Source: CAG-826 sp964583155
GTDB lineage: Bacteria; Bacillota_I; Bacilli_A; RFN20; CAG-826
Assembly: GCA_964583155.1 (NCBI GenBank)
Contig: CAZOUY010000003.1
Location: forward strand, 62,001-126,000
Length of the DNA: 64,000 nt
Direction of reading: 5' to 3'
Positions within the stretch are counted from its first letter, which is position 1. Every line of letters begins with the position of its first letter. Shown here one piece after another: positions 36,413-45,726 of this stretch. The notes under the pieces were generated by a model. That model made no database searches. It was not told the DNA's origin and saw only the letters and a program-made list of their open reading frames with translations. Position numbers and translations under genes: made by a program.

Positions 36413-39052
36413 ATGCAAGACAAAAAGTACGTCTATCATTTTCAAGAAGCTTATGGAAAAGGTAAAGAGCTTCTTGGTGGTAAAGGTGCTGGCTTAGCAG
36501 AAATGACTCACATCGGTGTTCCTATTCCCCAAGGATTCACTGTAACTACCGAAGCCTGCACATTATATTATGATAGCGATAAAAAGCTTCCCGATTTTTT
36601 AGTTAAAGAAATCTATGAAGCTATCCACAAAGTAGAAAAAGATACGGGTAAGAATTTTGGTGGAGACCACAATCCATTACTCGTGAGTGTCCGTTCCGGT
36701 GCACGGGTCAGTATGCCTGGTATGATGGATACTATTTTAAATCTCGGTCTCAATGAAACAACTGTTGCGGCCTTAGCGAAGGAAACACAAAACGATCGCT
36801 TTGCCTATGACTGCTATCGTCGTTTTATTTTGATGTTCACCAATATCGCAAAGGGGCATCCTCGTACCGAAATGGACAAGATGCTCGATGCCTTAAAAGA
36901 AGAAAAAGGATACAAGCTCGATACTGAAGTTACGGCTGAAGAATTAAAGGAATTAGTAGCGAAATATAAAGAGTACTATAAGGCTACCTTCCATGAAGAC
37001 TTCCCGCAAGATCCTTATGTCCAATTAATTGAAGCGGTCACCGCTGTTTTCCGTTCATGGGATAACCCACGGGCCAACGTTTATCGGATGATGAATGGTA
37101 TTCCTTATTCTTGGGGAACCGCTGTTAACGTTCAATCAATGGCTTTCGGTAACAAAGGTGAAACCTCCGGAACCGGTGTCGCCTTCTCTCGTGATCCTGC
37201 CACTGGTGAAAAAGTTATTTCGGCTGAATATTTACCTAACGCTCAAGGTGAAGACGTTGTCGCGGGTATTCGCACTCCTCTTCACATCGATGAATTGAAG
37301 AGAAGAATGCCGGATGTTTATAAACAATTCGTTGAAACCATTAAGAAGATGGAAGCCCACTATCGTGATATGCAAGATATGGAATTCACTGTCGAAGATG
37401 GCAAGCTTTATTTCTTACAAACACGTAATGGTAAAAGAACTCCAGCCGCGGCTTTAAAAATCGCTTGCGATTTAGTCGACGAAGGATTAATCGACAAGGA
37501 TGAAGCGGTCTTAAGAATCGATGCCTTATCATTCGATAAATTATTGCTTCCTGGATTCGATAAAGATGAATTAGCCAAAGCCACTCCTGTGGCCACTGGT
37601 CTTGCCGCTGGTCCTGGTGCTGGAACCGGTAAATTGGCGTTCACTGCCGAAGAAGCTGAAGCTCGTCACAATGCCGGCGAAAAGGTCGTCTTAGTTCGGG
37701 CCGAAACTTCTCCTGAAGATATTGTTGGTATGGTCGCCGCTGAAGGTATCTTAACGATGCGCGGTGGTATGACTTCCCACGCCGCAGTTGTCGCTCGTGG
37801 AATGGGCAAATGCTGCGTCTGCGGTTGTAAAGAAGCCATTATCGATGAAGTGGCTCGCACCCTCACCATTGGTGGCAAGGTGTACACCTCCGATGATGTT
37901 TTCTCACTTGATGGATCAACCGGTAAAATTTACGTTGGTGCTATCAAAACCGTCAATCCTGATTTAACAGCCGGTTATTTCGGACGTTTAATGGCTTGGG
38001 TCGATGAAGCTCGGAGATTAAAAGTCCGCACCAATGCTGATACTCCTCGTGATGCTAAACAAGCCAAGGATTTTGGTGCCGAAGGTATCGGTTTATGCCG
38101 TACTGAGCACATGTTCTTCGATAAAGATCGTATCTTCTCCATGAGAAAAATGATTTTAGCGGAGACTGTTGCTGATCGTAAAGCCGCTTTAGCGGAATTA
38201 GAGCCAATGCAACAAAAAGATTTTGAAGCCTTATATGAAATCATGGGCGAAATGAATGTTAACGTTCGCTTGTTAGATCCACCTCTCCATGAATTCTTAC
38301 CTCACGAAGATAACTTGATCGCGGAATTAGCTACCGCTACCGGTAAAACCGTTGAGCAAGTTAAAGATCGTATTGCCGAATTGGCGGAAGCTAACCCAAT
38401 GATGGGCCACCGTGGTTGCCGTTTGGCAGTTTCTTATCCTGAAATTTGTGAAATGCAAACCACCGCTATTATTAAAGCTGCCCTCAATGTAAGCAAGAAA
38501 GGTATTAAAGTTGAACCCGAAATCATGATTCCTCTTGTTCTTGATGTCCGCGAATTGAAATTCGTGAAAAACATCATCGTGACAACCGCCGATCGTTTGA
38601 TTAAAGAAGCGGGTGTTGATATGAAATACCATGTTGGTACTATGATTGAGATTCCTCGTGCCGCTTTATTATCCGATGAAATCGCGGAAGAAGCGGAATT
38701 CTTCTCTTTCGGAACCAACGATTTAACCCAAATGACCTTTGGATTCAGCCGTGATGATGCCGCTAAATTCTTGCCTGATTACTATGAACACAAGATTTTC
38801 GAAGAGGATCCATTTAAGACCCTCGATCAACATGGTGTTGGCAAATTAGTCAAGATGTCAGTTCAAGCCGGTCGCAGCACTCGTAAAGATTTACATGTTG
38901 GTGTCTGCGGTGAAACAGGTGGCGATCCTAAGTCTGTGGAATTCTACCATGATGCTGGTCTTGATTATGTTTCCTGCTCTCCATTCCGTGTTCCTGTGGC
39001 GCGCTTAGCTGCTGCTCAGGCTGCAATTAAAGAAAAAAGAGCGAAAAAATAA
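36413..39052 (+). CDS. ppdK: Pyruvate, phosphate dikinase
   Basis: 879 residues from the ATG at 36413 (ATAGGAGG upstream), the standard size. An N-terminal ATP-grasp domain (LLGGKGAGLAEMT, RSGARVSMPGMMDTILNLG), the swivelling phosphohistidine domain with GGMTSHAAVVARGMGK, and a C-terminal PEP/pyruvate TIM barrel with GLCRTEHMFF, GHRGCRLA, SFGTNDLTQMTFG and VGVCGETGGDPKSVEF. It interconverts pyruvate and PEP with PPi, and is typical of anaerobic glycolytic bacteria. Codon use is strongly biased (many GGT, CGT, AAC), as in highly expressed genes. It stands alone with its own terminator. Confidence 0.97.
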   Translation: MQDKKYVYHFQEAYGKGKELLGGKGAGLAEMTHIGVPIPQGFTVTTEACTLYYDSDKKLPDFLVKEIYEAIHKVEKDTGKNFGGDHNPLLVSVRSGARVSMPGMMDTILNLGLNETTVAALAKETQNDRFAYDCYRRFILMFTNIAKGHPRTEMDKMLDALKEEKGYKLDTEVTAEELKELVAKYKEYYKATFHEDFPQDPYVQLIEAVTAVFRSWDNPRANVYRMMNGIPYSWGTAVNVQSMAFGNKGETSGTGVAFSRDPATGEKVISAEYLPNAQGEDVVAGIRTPLHIDELKRRMPDVYKQFVETIKKMEAHYRDMQDMEFTVEDGKLYFLQTRNGKRTPAAALKIACDLVDEGLIDKDEAVLRIDALSFDKLLLPGFDKDELAKATPVATGLAAGPGAGTGKLAFTAEEAEARHNAGEKVVLVRAETSPEDIVGMVAAEGILTMRGGMTSHAAVVARGMGKCCVCGCKEAIIDEVARTLTIGGKVYTSDDVFSLDGSTGKIYVGAIKTVNPDLTAGYFGRLMAWVDEARRLKVRTNADTPRDAKQAKDFGAEGIGLCRTEHMFFDKDRIFSMRKMILAETVADRKAALAELEPMQQKDFEALYEIMGEMNVNVRLLDPPLHEFLPHEDNLIAELATATGKTVEQVKDRIAELAEANPMMGHRGCRLAVSYPEICEMQTTAIIKAALNVSKKGIKVEPEIMIPLVLDVRELKFVKNIIVTTADRLIKEAGVDMKYHVGTMIEIPRAALLSDEIAEEAEFFSFGTNDLTQMTFGFSRDDAAKFLPDYYEHKIFEEDPFKTLDQHGVGKLVKMSVQAGRSTRKDLHVGVCGETGGDPKSVEFYHDAGLDYVSCSPFRVPVARLAAAQAAIKEKRAKK

Positions 39053-39077
39053 TCTTTTTGAAATAAGTTAATTAATT

Positions 39078-39117
39078 GGATGCTTCCTTTAAATTTAAAA
39101 GGCAGCATCCTTTTTTT
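39078..39117 (+). terminator. Terminator after ppdK
   Basis: GGATGCT..CCTTT pairs with AAAGG..AGCATCC and is followed by seven T. Confidence 0.9.
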
Positions 39118-39138
39118 ATGCGTAATTAACCAAAATAA

Positions 39139-39164
39139 AAAAGCCCTCATGCGATGGGCCTTTT
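39139..39164. terminator. Second hairpin in the ppdK-glmU convergent spacer
   Basis: AAAAGCCC / GGGCCTTTT with one bulged base. On the minus strand it is followed by TTTTTTATTTT, so it can back up the glmU terminator. Confidence 0.6.
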
Positions 39165-39187
39165 AAAATATAAATTTTTATTATCAT

Positions 39188-39219
39188 AAAAAAGCGATAG
39201 TGGAAATACCACTATCGCT
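39188..39219 (-). terminator. Terminator after glmU
   Basis: A perfect 11-bp stem AGCGATAGTGG / CCACTATCGCT with a 5-base loop, followed on the minus strand by TTTTTTATGA, six bases past the glmU stop. Confidence 0.92.
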
Positions 39220-39224
39220 GATTC

Positions 39225-40547
39225 TTATTTTCTTCGTTTGGCATAGCCTTTTTTATTCGTTTGATAGGCTCTACCAAAGGCTAAATCGCCTTCACCAACA
39301 TCTTGATAGATAGTTGAACCGCCGGCAATGAAGGCTTCGTCGGCAATGGTAATTGGCGCGATAATCGTCGCTCCAGTTCCAATAAAGACATTATCGCCGA
39401 TAACGGTCGGGAATTTGTTTTTGCCATCATAATTAGCGGTGATGGTTCCGCCACCGATATTGGTTTTTTGACCGATGGTAGCGTCTCCTAAATATGAAAG
39501 ATGGGCCGCTTTGGATCCTTTTTTAAACACAGAATTTTTTGTTTCCACAAAAGAACCGATTCGGTTATCGCCTTCAATAGTGGTTGAAGGGCGAATATTA
39601 GCCATCGGGCCAATGACATTGTTATCGCCGATCATGGCGTTTTCAATGAAATTATTCGACTTAATAAGATTGTTCTCGCCAATGATGGTCTTGCCGACAA
39701 TGTAGTTGCCGGGGAATATAATCGTATCTGCTCCAATTTCCACATTCGGACCAATGTAGGTCGACATTGGATCGATAATGGTAACGCCATTGATCATATG
39801 GAAACGGTTGATTCTTTCCTTTAACACGGCGGTAGCCTCCGCTAGCTGGATACGATCATTGATACCGAGCATTTCGCGCGAATCCGCCATAATGGAGCCA
39901 CCGACTTTTAAGCCTAATTGTCGGAAAATACTGATCATGTCCGTCAAATAGTATTCATGCTTGGAATTATTTCCCGATAATTCATGCAGATGTTGAAATA
40001 ATTCCCGATTATTGAAAATATAGACACCGGTATTAACCTCTTTGATTTTATCGATGGTTGGAGTCGCTTCTGATTGCTCCACTATTCCATATACTTCTCC
40101 GGCTTCTCCACGCACAATTCTTCCATAGCCATGAGGATTATCCACCATAGCGGTTAAAACGGTTACGTCATTTTTATTTTGAAGATGGTCAGTAAATAAT
40201 TTTTCTAGCGTGGATGTTTGAAAAAGAGGAGTATCTCCACAAATAATTAAGGTTGCTCCTTCTTCATTTTCTAAAAACGAGCTAGCTTGCATGACCGCGT
40301 GGCCTGTTCCCAATTGCTCGGTTTGATAAGCAACATAGGTCCGATTATTAACGATTTTTTCTGTGTATTTCCCATTATGGCCAACAATTGTTACGGCCTT
40401 GGTTAATTTTAAAGGTGTCAATGCATCTAATACATAATCAAGCAATGTTTTTCCCATAATCTCAAAACCGACTTTGGATTTCTCCTGACTATGAGATTTC
40501 ATTCTGGTTCCTTTCCCAGCCGCCAAAATGATAGCATATAAATTCAT
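39225..40547 (-). CDS. glmU: Bifunctional UDP-N-acetylglucosamine pyrophosphorylase / GlcN-1-P acetyltransferase
   Basis: 440 residues. The uridyltransferase half has LAAGKGTRMKS and QLGTGHAVMQA, and the C-terminal left-handed beta-helix has repeated hexapeptides (IGPNVEIGADTI, IGENNLI, IGDNNVIGP) and the acetyl-CoA site GGGTITANYDG. It makes UDP-GlcNAc for peptidoglycan. The C-terminus is about 15 residues shorter than in B. subtilis but the catalytic residues are there. CGGAGGT lies upstream. Located after ispE, in Bacillus order. Confidence 0.96.
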   Translation of the reverse strand: MNLYAIILAAGKGTRMKSHSQEKSKVGFEIMGKTLLDYVLDALTPLKLTKAVTIVGHNGKYTEKIVNNRTYVAYQTEQLGTGHAVMQASSFLENEEGATLIICGDTPLFQTSTLEKLFTDHLQNKNDVTVLTAMVDNPHGYGRIVRGEAGEVYGIVEQSEATPTIDKIKEVNTGVYIFNNRELFQHLHELSGNNSKHEYYLTDMISIFRQLGLKVGGSIMADSREMLGINDRIQLAEATAVLKERINRFHMINGVTIIDPMSTYIGPNVEIGADTIIFPGNYIVGKTIIGENNLIKSNNFIENAMIGDNNVIGPMANIRPSTTIEGDNRIGSFVETKNSVFKKGSKAAHLSYLGDATIGQKTNIGGGTITANYDGKNKFPTVIGDNVFIGTGATIIAPITIADEAFIAGGSTIYQDVGEGDLAFGRAYQTNKKGYAKRRK

Positions 40548-40594
40548 TTATTATACCTCCGTAATTGTTATTCTTATTATACTAAATATTTTAA

Positions 40595-41437
40595 TCAAAT
40601 GATAGAAGATAAAACAACATAATAGCCTTTTGTTTTATAATGTTCTGCTGCTTTGATTAATTCGTCTTCATTATCGGATAAAACAAAGACCGTCGATCCC
40701 GATCCGCTCATACCGATCCATGTAAAGCCCGCTATTTTTAATTGAGAAATAATTCTTTGGATATCGCCGCACTCTTGATTAGCGGCCACCAATAATTCGT
40801 TTGTTAAATAATGTTCGATATGGGAATAGTCACCCTGTTCTAATTTATCGATGCCTATTTGCAAATCGGGGTGCTCAGTAATGGGATTTAAATCATAATT
40901 TTGAAACACCTTTTTAGTGGAGCAACCTTTAAATGGCTTAATCAGCAATAATGAAGGCTTGTTCTTCATAATAAGAGGCGTGATTTTCTCTCCTATGCCT
41001 TGGACCCGGGCTATTTGATTGATCAAAAAGAAGGGAACATCCGCACCGACTTCTTTAGCCACCGCGATCAATTCCTGTTCGGAAATGTTCAGCTTCAATA
41101 TATCGTTTAACGCGCGAATAACAAAAGCGGCATCGGCGCTACCACCGCCAAGTCCGGCCTCAGAAGGGATTTTCTTCTGAATAATGATTTCTAATTCTTC
41201 TTTAAATCGATAGCGTTCTCGCATAAGGCGCACGGCTTTGGATACGGTGTTTTCCGTGGGAATTGAATAATCATCAAATTCAATGATGGTTTCGTATTGA
41301 TCATCGATAACGTTAATGGTGATCGTATCATATAGATCAATAGGGGCCATAATCATATCCAATTCGTGATAGCCATCATTATTCCTTCCTTTTACCTGTA
41401 ACGCGAGATTAATCTTCGCATTGGCATATCCCTTCAT
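40595..41437 (-). CDS. ispE: 4-diphosphocytidyl-2-C-methyl-D-erythritol kinase
   Basis: 280-residue GHMP kinase of the non-mevalonate isoprenoid pathway. It shows YANAKINLALQVKGRNNDGYHEL at the N-terminus (positions 41360-41431), the ATP loop IPSEAGLGGGSADAAFVIRA and the C-terminal MSGSGSTVF motif. Its ribosome-binding site TAGGAGGT lies inside the end of yabG, and the two genes are 2 bases apart, so they are coupled. It implies that undecaprenyl phosphate is made through MEP. Confidence 0.96.
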   Translation of the reverse strand: MKGYANAKINLALQVKGRNNDGYHELDMIMAPIDLYDTITINVIDDQYETIIEFDDYSIPTENTVSKAVRLMRERYRFKEELEIIIQKKIPSEAGLGGGSADAAFVIRALNDILKLNISEQELIAVAKEVGADVPFFLINQIARVQGIGEKITPLIMKNKPSLLLIKPFKGCSTKKVFQNYDLNPITEHPDLQIGIDKLEQGDYSHIEHYLTNELLVAANQECGDIQRIISQLKIAGFTWIGMSGSGSTVFVLSDNEDELIKAAEHYKTKGYYVVLSSII

Positions 41438-41439
41438 CC

Positions 41440-42189
41440 TTAATTACCTCCTACAAATAATCTTCTAGCGACTCCTTTAGTGTCAATTCCACCTAATCGA
41501 TGCGATATCGTATGGTTTAAAATATCCTTAACAGGCACATATGTGTTTACATTGGTGTGCGCAACCTCTGAGGCGATAATCACCGGATCCAAGAGATGGA
41601 TATTTTCTCTGGTTGGTGAGCTCGCAAAATTCGCTCCCGCTTTCAATAAAGCCTCATAATAACTTTGACACGCTCCCGCCACAATGACAAGAGCATCTTT
41701 GCTTGGCTCATAATCGCGGGCAATCATCACCGACTCAACAAAGTATTTGGAATTACGATAAGATCGTAAGTCCATTTTATTCTCGCCATCTAAAGCATCA
41801 TGCCCGGTAATGACTAAAATATCAGGTCGATGCCTTTTCAATAATCCCAATAATTTGCTTGGTAAATCTTGCTCACTGATATGATAACCGATTGCGGAAA
41901 TTCCATATTCACGATAAGCACCGATAGCTTTTTTTAAATATCTTTCATCACCATCGATATGCAAAACTAATCCGGAAACCACTTGATTTCGCATTTCGTT
42001 TTGATAAAACAAGGGCGGTATCAATAAAGTCGGTTCAATCGTACTGAGTACTAGATCATCAACCGGGGCATCGGCGACCAATCGCACTACTTCTCCTTGT
42101 AAAATTACTCTACTTCCCTCTATCGCGATTACACGAAAGACAATATCATGATTATGCGATTTCCGTGTCACTAAATCGTTGATTTTCAT
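41440..42189 (-). CDS. yabG: Sporulation-specific protease YabG
   Basis: 249 residues with the YabG layout: N-terminal SKSHNHDIVFRV-like start (here RKSHNHDIVFRVIAIEG), VLHIDGDERYLKKA, LVITGHDALDG, DLRSYRNSKYFVESVMIARDYE and SSPTRENIHLLDPVIIASEVAHT. YabG is a cysteine-type protease that trims spore coat proteins in B. subtilis, made late in the mother cell. It lies between rsmA and ispE as in Bacillus, without veg and sspF. GAGGTGAAT precedes the ATG. Strong family match. Confidence 0.92.
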   Translation of the reverse strand: MKINDLVTRKSHNHDIVFRVIAIEGSRVILQGEVVRLVADAPVDDLVLSTIEPTLLIPPLFYQNEMRNQVVSGLVLHIDGDERYLKKAIGAYREYGISAIGYHISEQDLPSKLLGLLKRHRPDILVITGHDALDGENKMDLRSYRNSKYFVESVMIARDYEPSKDALVIVAGACQSYYEALLKAGANFASSPTRENIHLLDPVIIASEVAHTNVNTYVPVKDILNHTISHRLGGIDTKGVARRLFVGGN

Positions 42190-42228
42190 AATGCATTCAC
42201 CTCATATATAAATATGAAAAGTTCATCA

Positions 42229-43035
42229 TTATGCTAATAAATCCCAGAGCCTTAAATACTCCTCTTCGCTTAATTCTTCCGGCCTTCTTCGCTCAGCAAT
42301 TTGACATTGCTTTAATATTGTTAACGCTTGTTCTTTAGAATGGAGAAAAGAGCCTAAATTATTCAAAAGCGTTTTGCGACGCATTTTAAACATCGCCTTT
42401 AGGAAGCGATAAAATCGTTTTTTATCCTTGATAATTCGCGTTGGCGTCACTTTAAAAACCATCGAGTCGACATGTGGTTGAGGATAAAAGGCTTGTCTTG
42501 AAGCATAACACACTCTTTGAATTTGATATCCTATTTTCAATAATATGGTCAATGGCCCGTATTCCTTACTGCATGGAGCCGCCACTAAACGCGATTCAAC
42601 CTCCGCTTGCACCATAAACACAAAACGTACAAAATCCATCTCAAGCAGAACCTTTTCAATAATCGGAGTGGTGATATAATATGGTAAATTGCCAATAACC
42701 AAGACCTTTTCTTGCTCATCAAAGCTTTCTTTTAAAAAATCCTGATGATGAACCTTCAACCAAGGACAGTCTTGGAAAAACTTCTTAAGATGCATTACCA
42801 TTTGATAATCGATCTCATACAAATGCGTTGGAGCTTGATATGTGCTTATCAGTTCACTGATAGCGCCTAATCCCGGTCCAATTTCGATCACCGTATCATG
42901 TGATGTAATCGCAAGAGCCTGCACCGCTTGTAAAGCGATGCTTTGATCGATTAAAAAGTTTTGACCAAAGCGTTTGGATGGAGTTATGTTTTGCTCTTTG
43001 ATGTGTCTTAAAACATATTCTTTACTCGCAATCAT
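42229..43035 (-). CDS. rsmA: 16S rRNA dimethyladenosine transferase (KsgA)
   Basis: 268 residues with the Rossmann SAM motif VIEIGPGLGAIS and the catalytic NLPYYITTPII. N-terminal PSKRFGQNFLID is the usual RsmA signature. It dimethylates two adjacent adenosines near the 3' end of 16S rRNA. It overlaps rnmV by 14 bases and precedes yabG, as in B. subtilis. Confidence 0.97.
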   Translation of the reverse strand: MIASKEYVLRHIKEQNITPSKRFGQNFLIDQSIALQAVQALAITSHDTVIEIGPGLGAISELISTYQAPTHLYEIDYQMVMHLKKFFQDCPWLKVHHQDFLKESFDEQEKVLVIGNLPYYITTPIIEKVLLEMDFVRFVFMVQAEVESRLVAAPCSKEYGPLTILLKIGYQIQRVCYASRQAFYPQPHVDSMVFKVTPTRIIKDKKRFYRFLKAMFKMRRKTLLNNLGSFLHSKEQALTILKQCQIAERRRPEELSEEEYLRLWDLLA

Positions 43036-43582
43036 GTTTTGTTTCCTCCATCCTTTCTAAATCTTGACGTGTTATCCCCAAACTATGCAATCGTTTTAAA
43101 AAACGCTTCGCATTGCCATAATATCCTAGCTTAAAATAATCAGAAACTGCTTTTCTTTTCGCTTCACTATCTTGATGACCCATCAAGTGCAAATGGTATA
43201 GATCCATCATCGTTAAATCGGAGGCTAATGCTTGAGGCTGATGCGTGATCAAACATGTTGTCAATGCTTGCAAAACTTCGGCTTTTGTCGATTCGGCCAC
43301 GCCGATTTTATGATGCTTTTGTGCAAATTCTTTTCTAATATATGCGTGTTTGGCGTTCGGTAACTGTTCAGCTAAGCGAGATCTGATAAGCAACCCCGGA
43401 TAATCCGGATCTGTCAGGATTATTATATTGCGCTTTTGATGTATTTGTTTTAAATATAATAGCGTATCTTGAGATATTTCCGAACCATTAGTGATAACAA
43501 AATCGGCTTCGATAAAGCTCTCTAAAAAGGCTACATCGCTTTGCCCTTCCACCACAATTACCGCATCTATTTTTGTTTTCAT
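43022..43582 (-). CDS. rnmV: Ribonuclease M5 (5S rRNA maturation)
   Basis: 186 residues of the TOPRIM family: VVEGQSDVAFLES at the N-terminus with the catalytic Glu and ILTDPDYPGLLIR with the DxD motif. It cuts 5S precursor rRNA in low-GC Gram-positives. The ATG overlaps the tatD stop (ATGA). Confidence 0.95.
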   Translation of the reverse strand: MKTKIDAVIVVEGQSDVAFLESFIEADFVITNGSEISQDTLLYLKQIHQKRNIIILTDPDYPGLLIRSRLAEQLPNAKHAYIRKEFAQKHHKIGVAESTKAEVLQALTTCLITHQPQALASDLTMMDLYHLHLMGHQDSEAKRKAVSDYFKLGYYGNAKRFLKRLHSLGITRQDLERMEETKHDCE

Positions 43583-44337
43583 AGCTTAAAAACCTTAATC
43601 GCATTAGAAGTAGCGTTTTGTGCGATTTCTTTTTCTGATAAGCCTTTAATTCTCGCAATTTCTTGCCCAATTAGTGGTAAATAAGACGGATTATTGGTTT
43701 TCCCGCGATAAGGATGAGGCGCAAGATACGGGCAATCGGTTTCTAATAGTAATTTATCAAGAGGAACCTCATAAGCACATTCTTTACTTTCTCTCGCATT
43801 TTTAAAGGTCACCGGCCCTCCAAAGGATATATAGCATCCTAATTCTAAAAATCTTTTCATCATTTCCTTTGAGCCACTGAAGCAATGCATGATACACCCA
43901 TATTGCGGAAAGGATTCCGATAAAATATCATAGGTGTCTTGAATGGCATCGCGCGAATGAATGCAAATCGGAAGATGATGAGCGTTTGCAAGTGCGATTT
44001 GTGCCTTAAAATACTCCTTCTGCTTGTTTCTTTGCAAAGGATCTTTGACCCAATGATAGTCTAAACCAATTTCACCAAGGGCGACCACTCTTTCATCATC
44101 CAAGAGTGGTTTTAAATCCTCTAGGGATGATGAATCTATATCGCAAGGATGAATCCCCACAATGGCGTATATTTCCGGATATTGATGCGCTAAGGTGATA
44201 GCGTGACGACTGGATTCAATATCCCATCCGACCACTAAAAATTTATCCACATGCATCGCGTGACTTTGCGCGATTATTTCTTCGACGTTTTCAATTAATT
44301 CATCGCTATTAAGATGACAATGTGTATCGATATACAT
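43579..44337 (-). CDS. tatD: TatD-family metal-dependent DNase (YabD)
   Basis: 252 residues from the ATG at 44337, directly after the mnmE stop, with GGGGA as ribosome-binding site. It has MYIDTHCHLNSDE with the first metal ligands, ALGEIGLDYHW, ICIHSRDAIQDTYDIL, MHCFSG and LLLETDCPYLAPHPYRGK, the complete TatD set. Probable 3'-5' exonuclease or deacylase-like role in DNA repair. The tatD-rnmV-rsmA order is the Bacillus one. Confidence 0.95.
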   Translation of the reverse strand: MYIDTHCHLNSDELIENVEEIIAQSHAMHVDKFLVVGWDIESSRHAITLAHQYPEIYAIVGIHPCDIDSSSLEDLKPLLDDERVVALGEIGLDYHWVKDPLQRNKQKEYFKAQIALANAHHLPICIHSRDAIQDTYDILSESFPQYGCIMHCFSGSKEMMKRFLELGCYISFGGPVTFKNARESKECAYEVPLDKLLLETDCPYLAPHPYRGKTNNPSYLPLIGQEIARIKGLSEKEIAQNATSNAIKVFKL

Positions 44338-44339
44338 TG

Positions 44340-45674
44340 CTATTTCCCCACACAAAACCGCGAGAAGATTTCTTCGGTAAAATCGTTTCCTTTGGCTTCC
44401 CCTATAATGCTCAAAATACTAGAATATGCCTCTTGAATAGAAATAGCCACTAAATCCAAAGTTAAGCCGGAATCAACTTCTTCCTGCGCTTTTTGAAGAG
44501 CTAAGCCCGCCTTTTCCAATAGACCTAATTGCCGTTCATTAGCGAAGCTAGGATTTAAATACACTCTTTCATCGATTCCAATCTGTCTTACTATTTCCCG
44601 CTCTAGTTCAACAAGATGTCCATTTTTAGCGGAAAGAAAAATTCCATCCTTTTTTACGCTCTTTGAAATCATTAAATCCTGCTTATTGTAGACAATAATG
44701 CGCTTTTTTTCCGCAGTTTCTTGCCTTAATCTAAGATCCTCATTCGTTTCTTCTTGTGATGCATCGATGACCAAGATAATCAAATCAGCGTTATTTAATA
44801 CTTGATGAGCTTTATCAATACCGATATTTTCTACTTGATCATTCGAGGCATGTATTCCCGCCGTATCTAAAAGATGCAGAGTCAAGCCTTGTAAAACTAT
44901 TTCTCCTTCAACAACATCTCTGGTGGTTCCTGCAATATCGGTAACGATAGCTTTCTGTTCTTTGATCAAAGCGTTTAATAAGGAGGATTTTCCGACGTTT
45001 GGTTTACCAACGATCGCGACCTTAATTCCATCCTTTATTCTTTGGCCTTCCTTACCTTCTCGAATCAAAGCTTTAATAGCCGCCCCCATTTTTTGTGCTT
45101 CATCCTTTATTTTTTGCGCGGTAACTATCTCAATATCTTCATACTCAGGATAATCGATATTTACTTCAATCAACGCCAATAAATCCGCTAATTCCGTCTT
45201 CAAAGGCATTAATTTTTCGCTGGTTTTTCCCTTTAAAGACAAAAGCGCTAAATCCTTAGCCTCAATAGTGGAAGCATTAATAATATCATTAACCGCTTCT
45301 GCTTGCACTAAATCGATTCGGCCATGAAAAAACGCCCGGGCGGTGAATTCTCCTCTTTCCGCTTCACGCGCTCCGTGTTTAATCAGCAACGCCATGATTT
45401 GGCGGACAATGACCATCGAACCATGACATTGTATTTCTATTAAGGGCTCGCCTGTATAAGAATGACTATTGGGATAGACATTCAATATCACTTCATCGAC
45501 CGTTTTATCCTGATCCATTATATGACCATATAAAATCGTTCTTTCTTGAACATTCTTTATGGACTTGGAAAAACAACGATCCATAATATCCAACGAATCC
45601 TCTCCGGACATCCGAATGATTGCTAGAGCCGCTTTTAATGGTGGTGTAGCTAATGCAATAATAGTCTCGAACAT
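44340..45674 (-). CDS. mnmE: tRNA modification GTPase MnmE
   Basis: 444 residues. An N-terminal folate-binding domain is followed by a helical region and the G domain with GKPNVGKSSLLNALI, TDIAGTTRDVVEGE, DTAGIH and the NKQD box, and the C-terminal FCVGK with the functional Cys. With MnmG it modifies U34 of tRNAs. mnmG is normally next to it; here tatD is next and mnmG is not in the window. Confidence 0.97.
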   Translation of the reverse strand: MFETIIALATPPLKAALAIIRMSGEDSLDIMDRCFSKSIKNVQERTILYGHIMDQDKTVDEVILNVYPNSHSYTGEPLIEIQCHGSMVIVRQIMALLIKHGAREAERGEFTARAFFHGRIDLVQAEAVNDIINASTIEAKDLALLSLKGKTSEKLMPLKTELADLLALIEVNIDYPEYEDIEIVTAQKIKDEAQKMGAAIKALIREGKEGQRIKDGIKVAIVGKPNVGKSSLLNALIKEQKAIVTDIAGTTRDVVEGEIVLQGLTLHLLDTAGIHASNDQVENIGIDKAHQVLNNADLIILVIDASQEETNEDLRLRQETAEKKRIIVYNKQDLMISKSVKKDGIFLSAKNGHLVELEREIVRQIGIDERVYLNPSFANERQLGLLEKAGLALQKAQEEVDSGLTLDLVAISIQEAYSSILSIIGEAKGNDFTEEIFSRFCVGK

Positions 45675-45701
45675 CGTATCACCTTCTTTTTTATCATATC
45701 A

Positions 45702-45726
45702 AAAAAGAGTCTTTTCGACTCTTTTT
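45702..45726 (-). terminator. Terminator after jag
   Basis: A 10-bp stem AAAAAGAGTC / GACTCTTTTT with a 5-base loop, overlapping the jag stop codon. Confidence 0.88.

Noticed and set aside
38327..38718. Long minus-strand frames within ppdK
   Set aside because: They are antisense shadows caused by the biased codon use of ppdK.
42189..42228. Possible sigma-K or sigma-E promoter before yabG (CATATTTATATATG)
   Set aside because: Neither the -10 spacing nor a convincing -35 fits; the short palindrome is expected by chance in AT-rich DNA.
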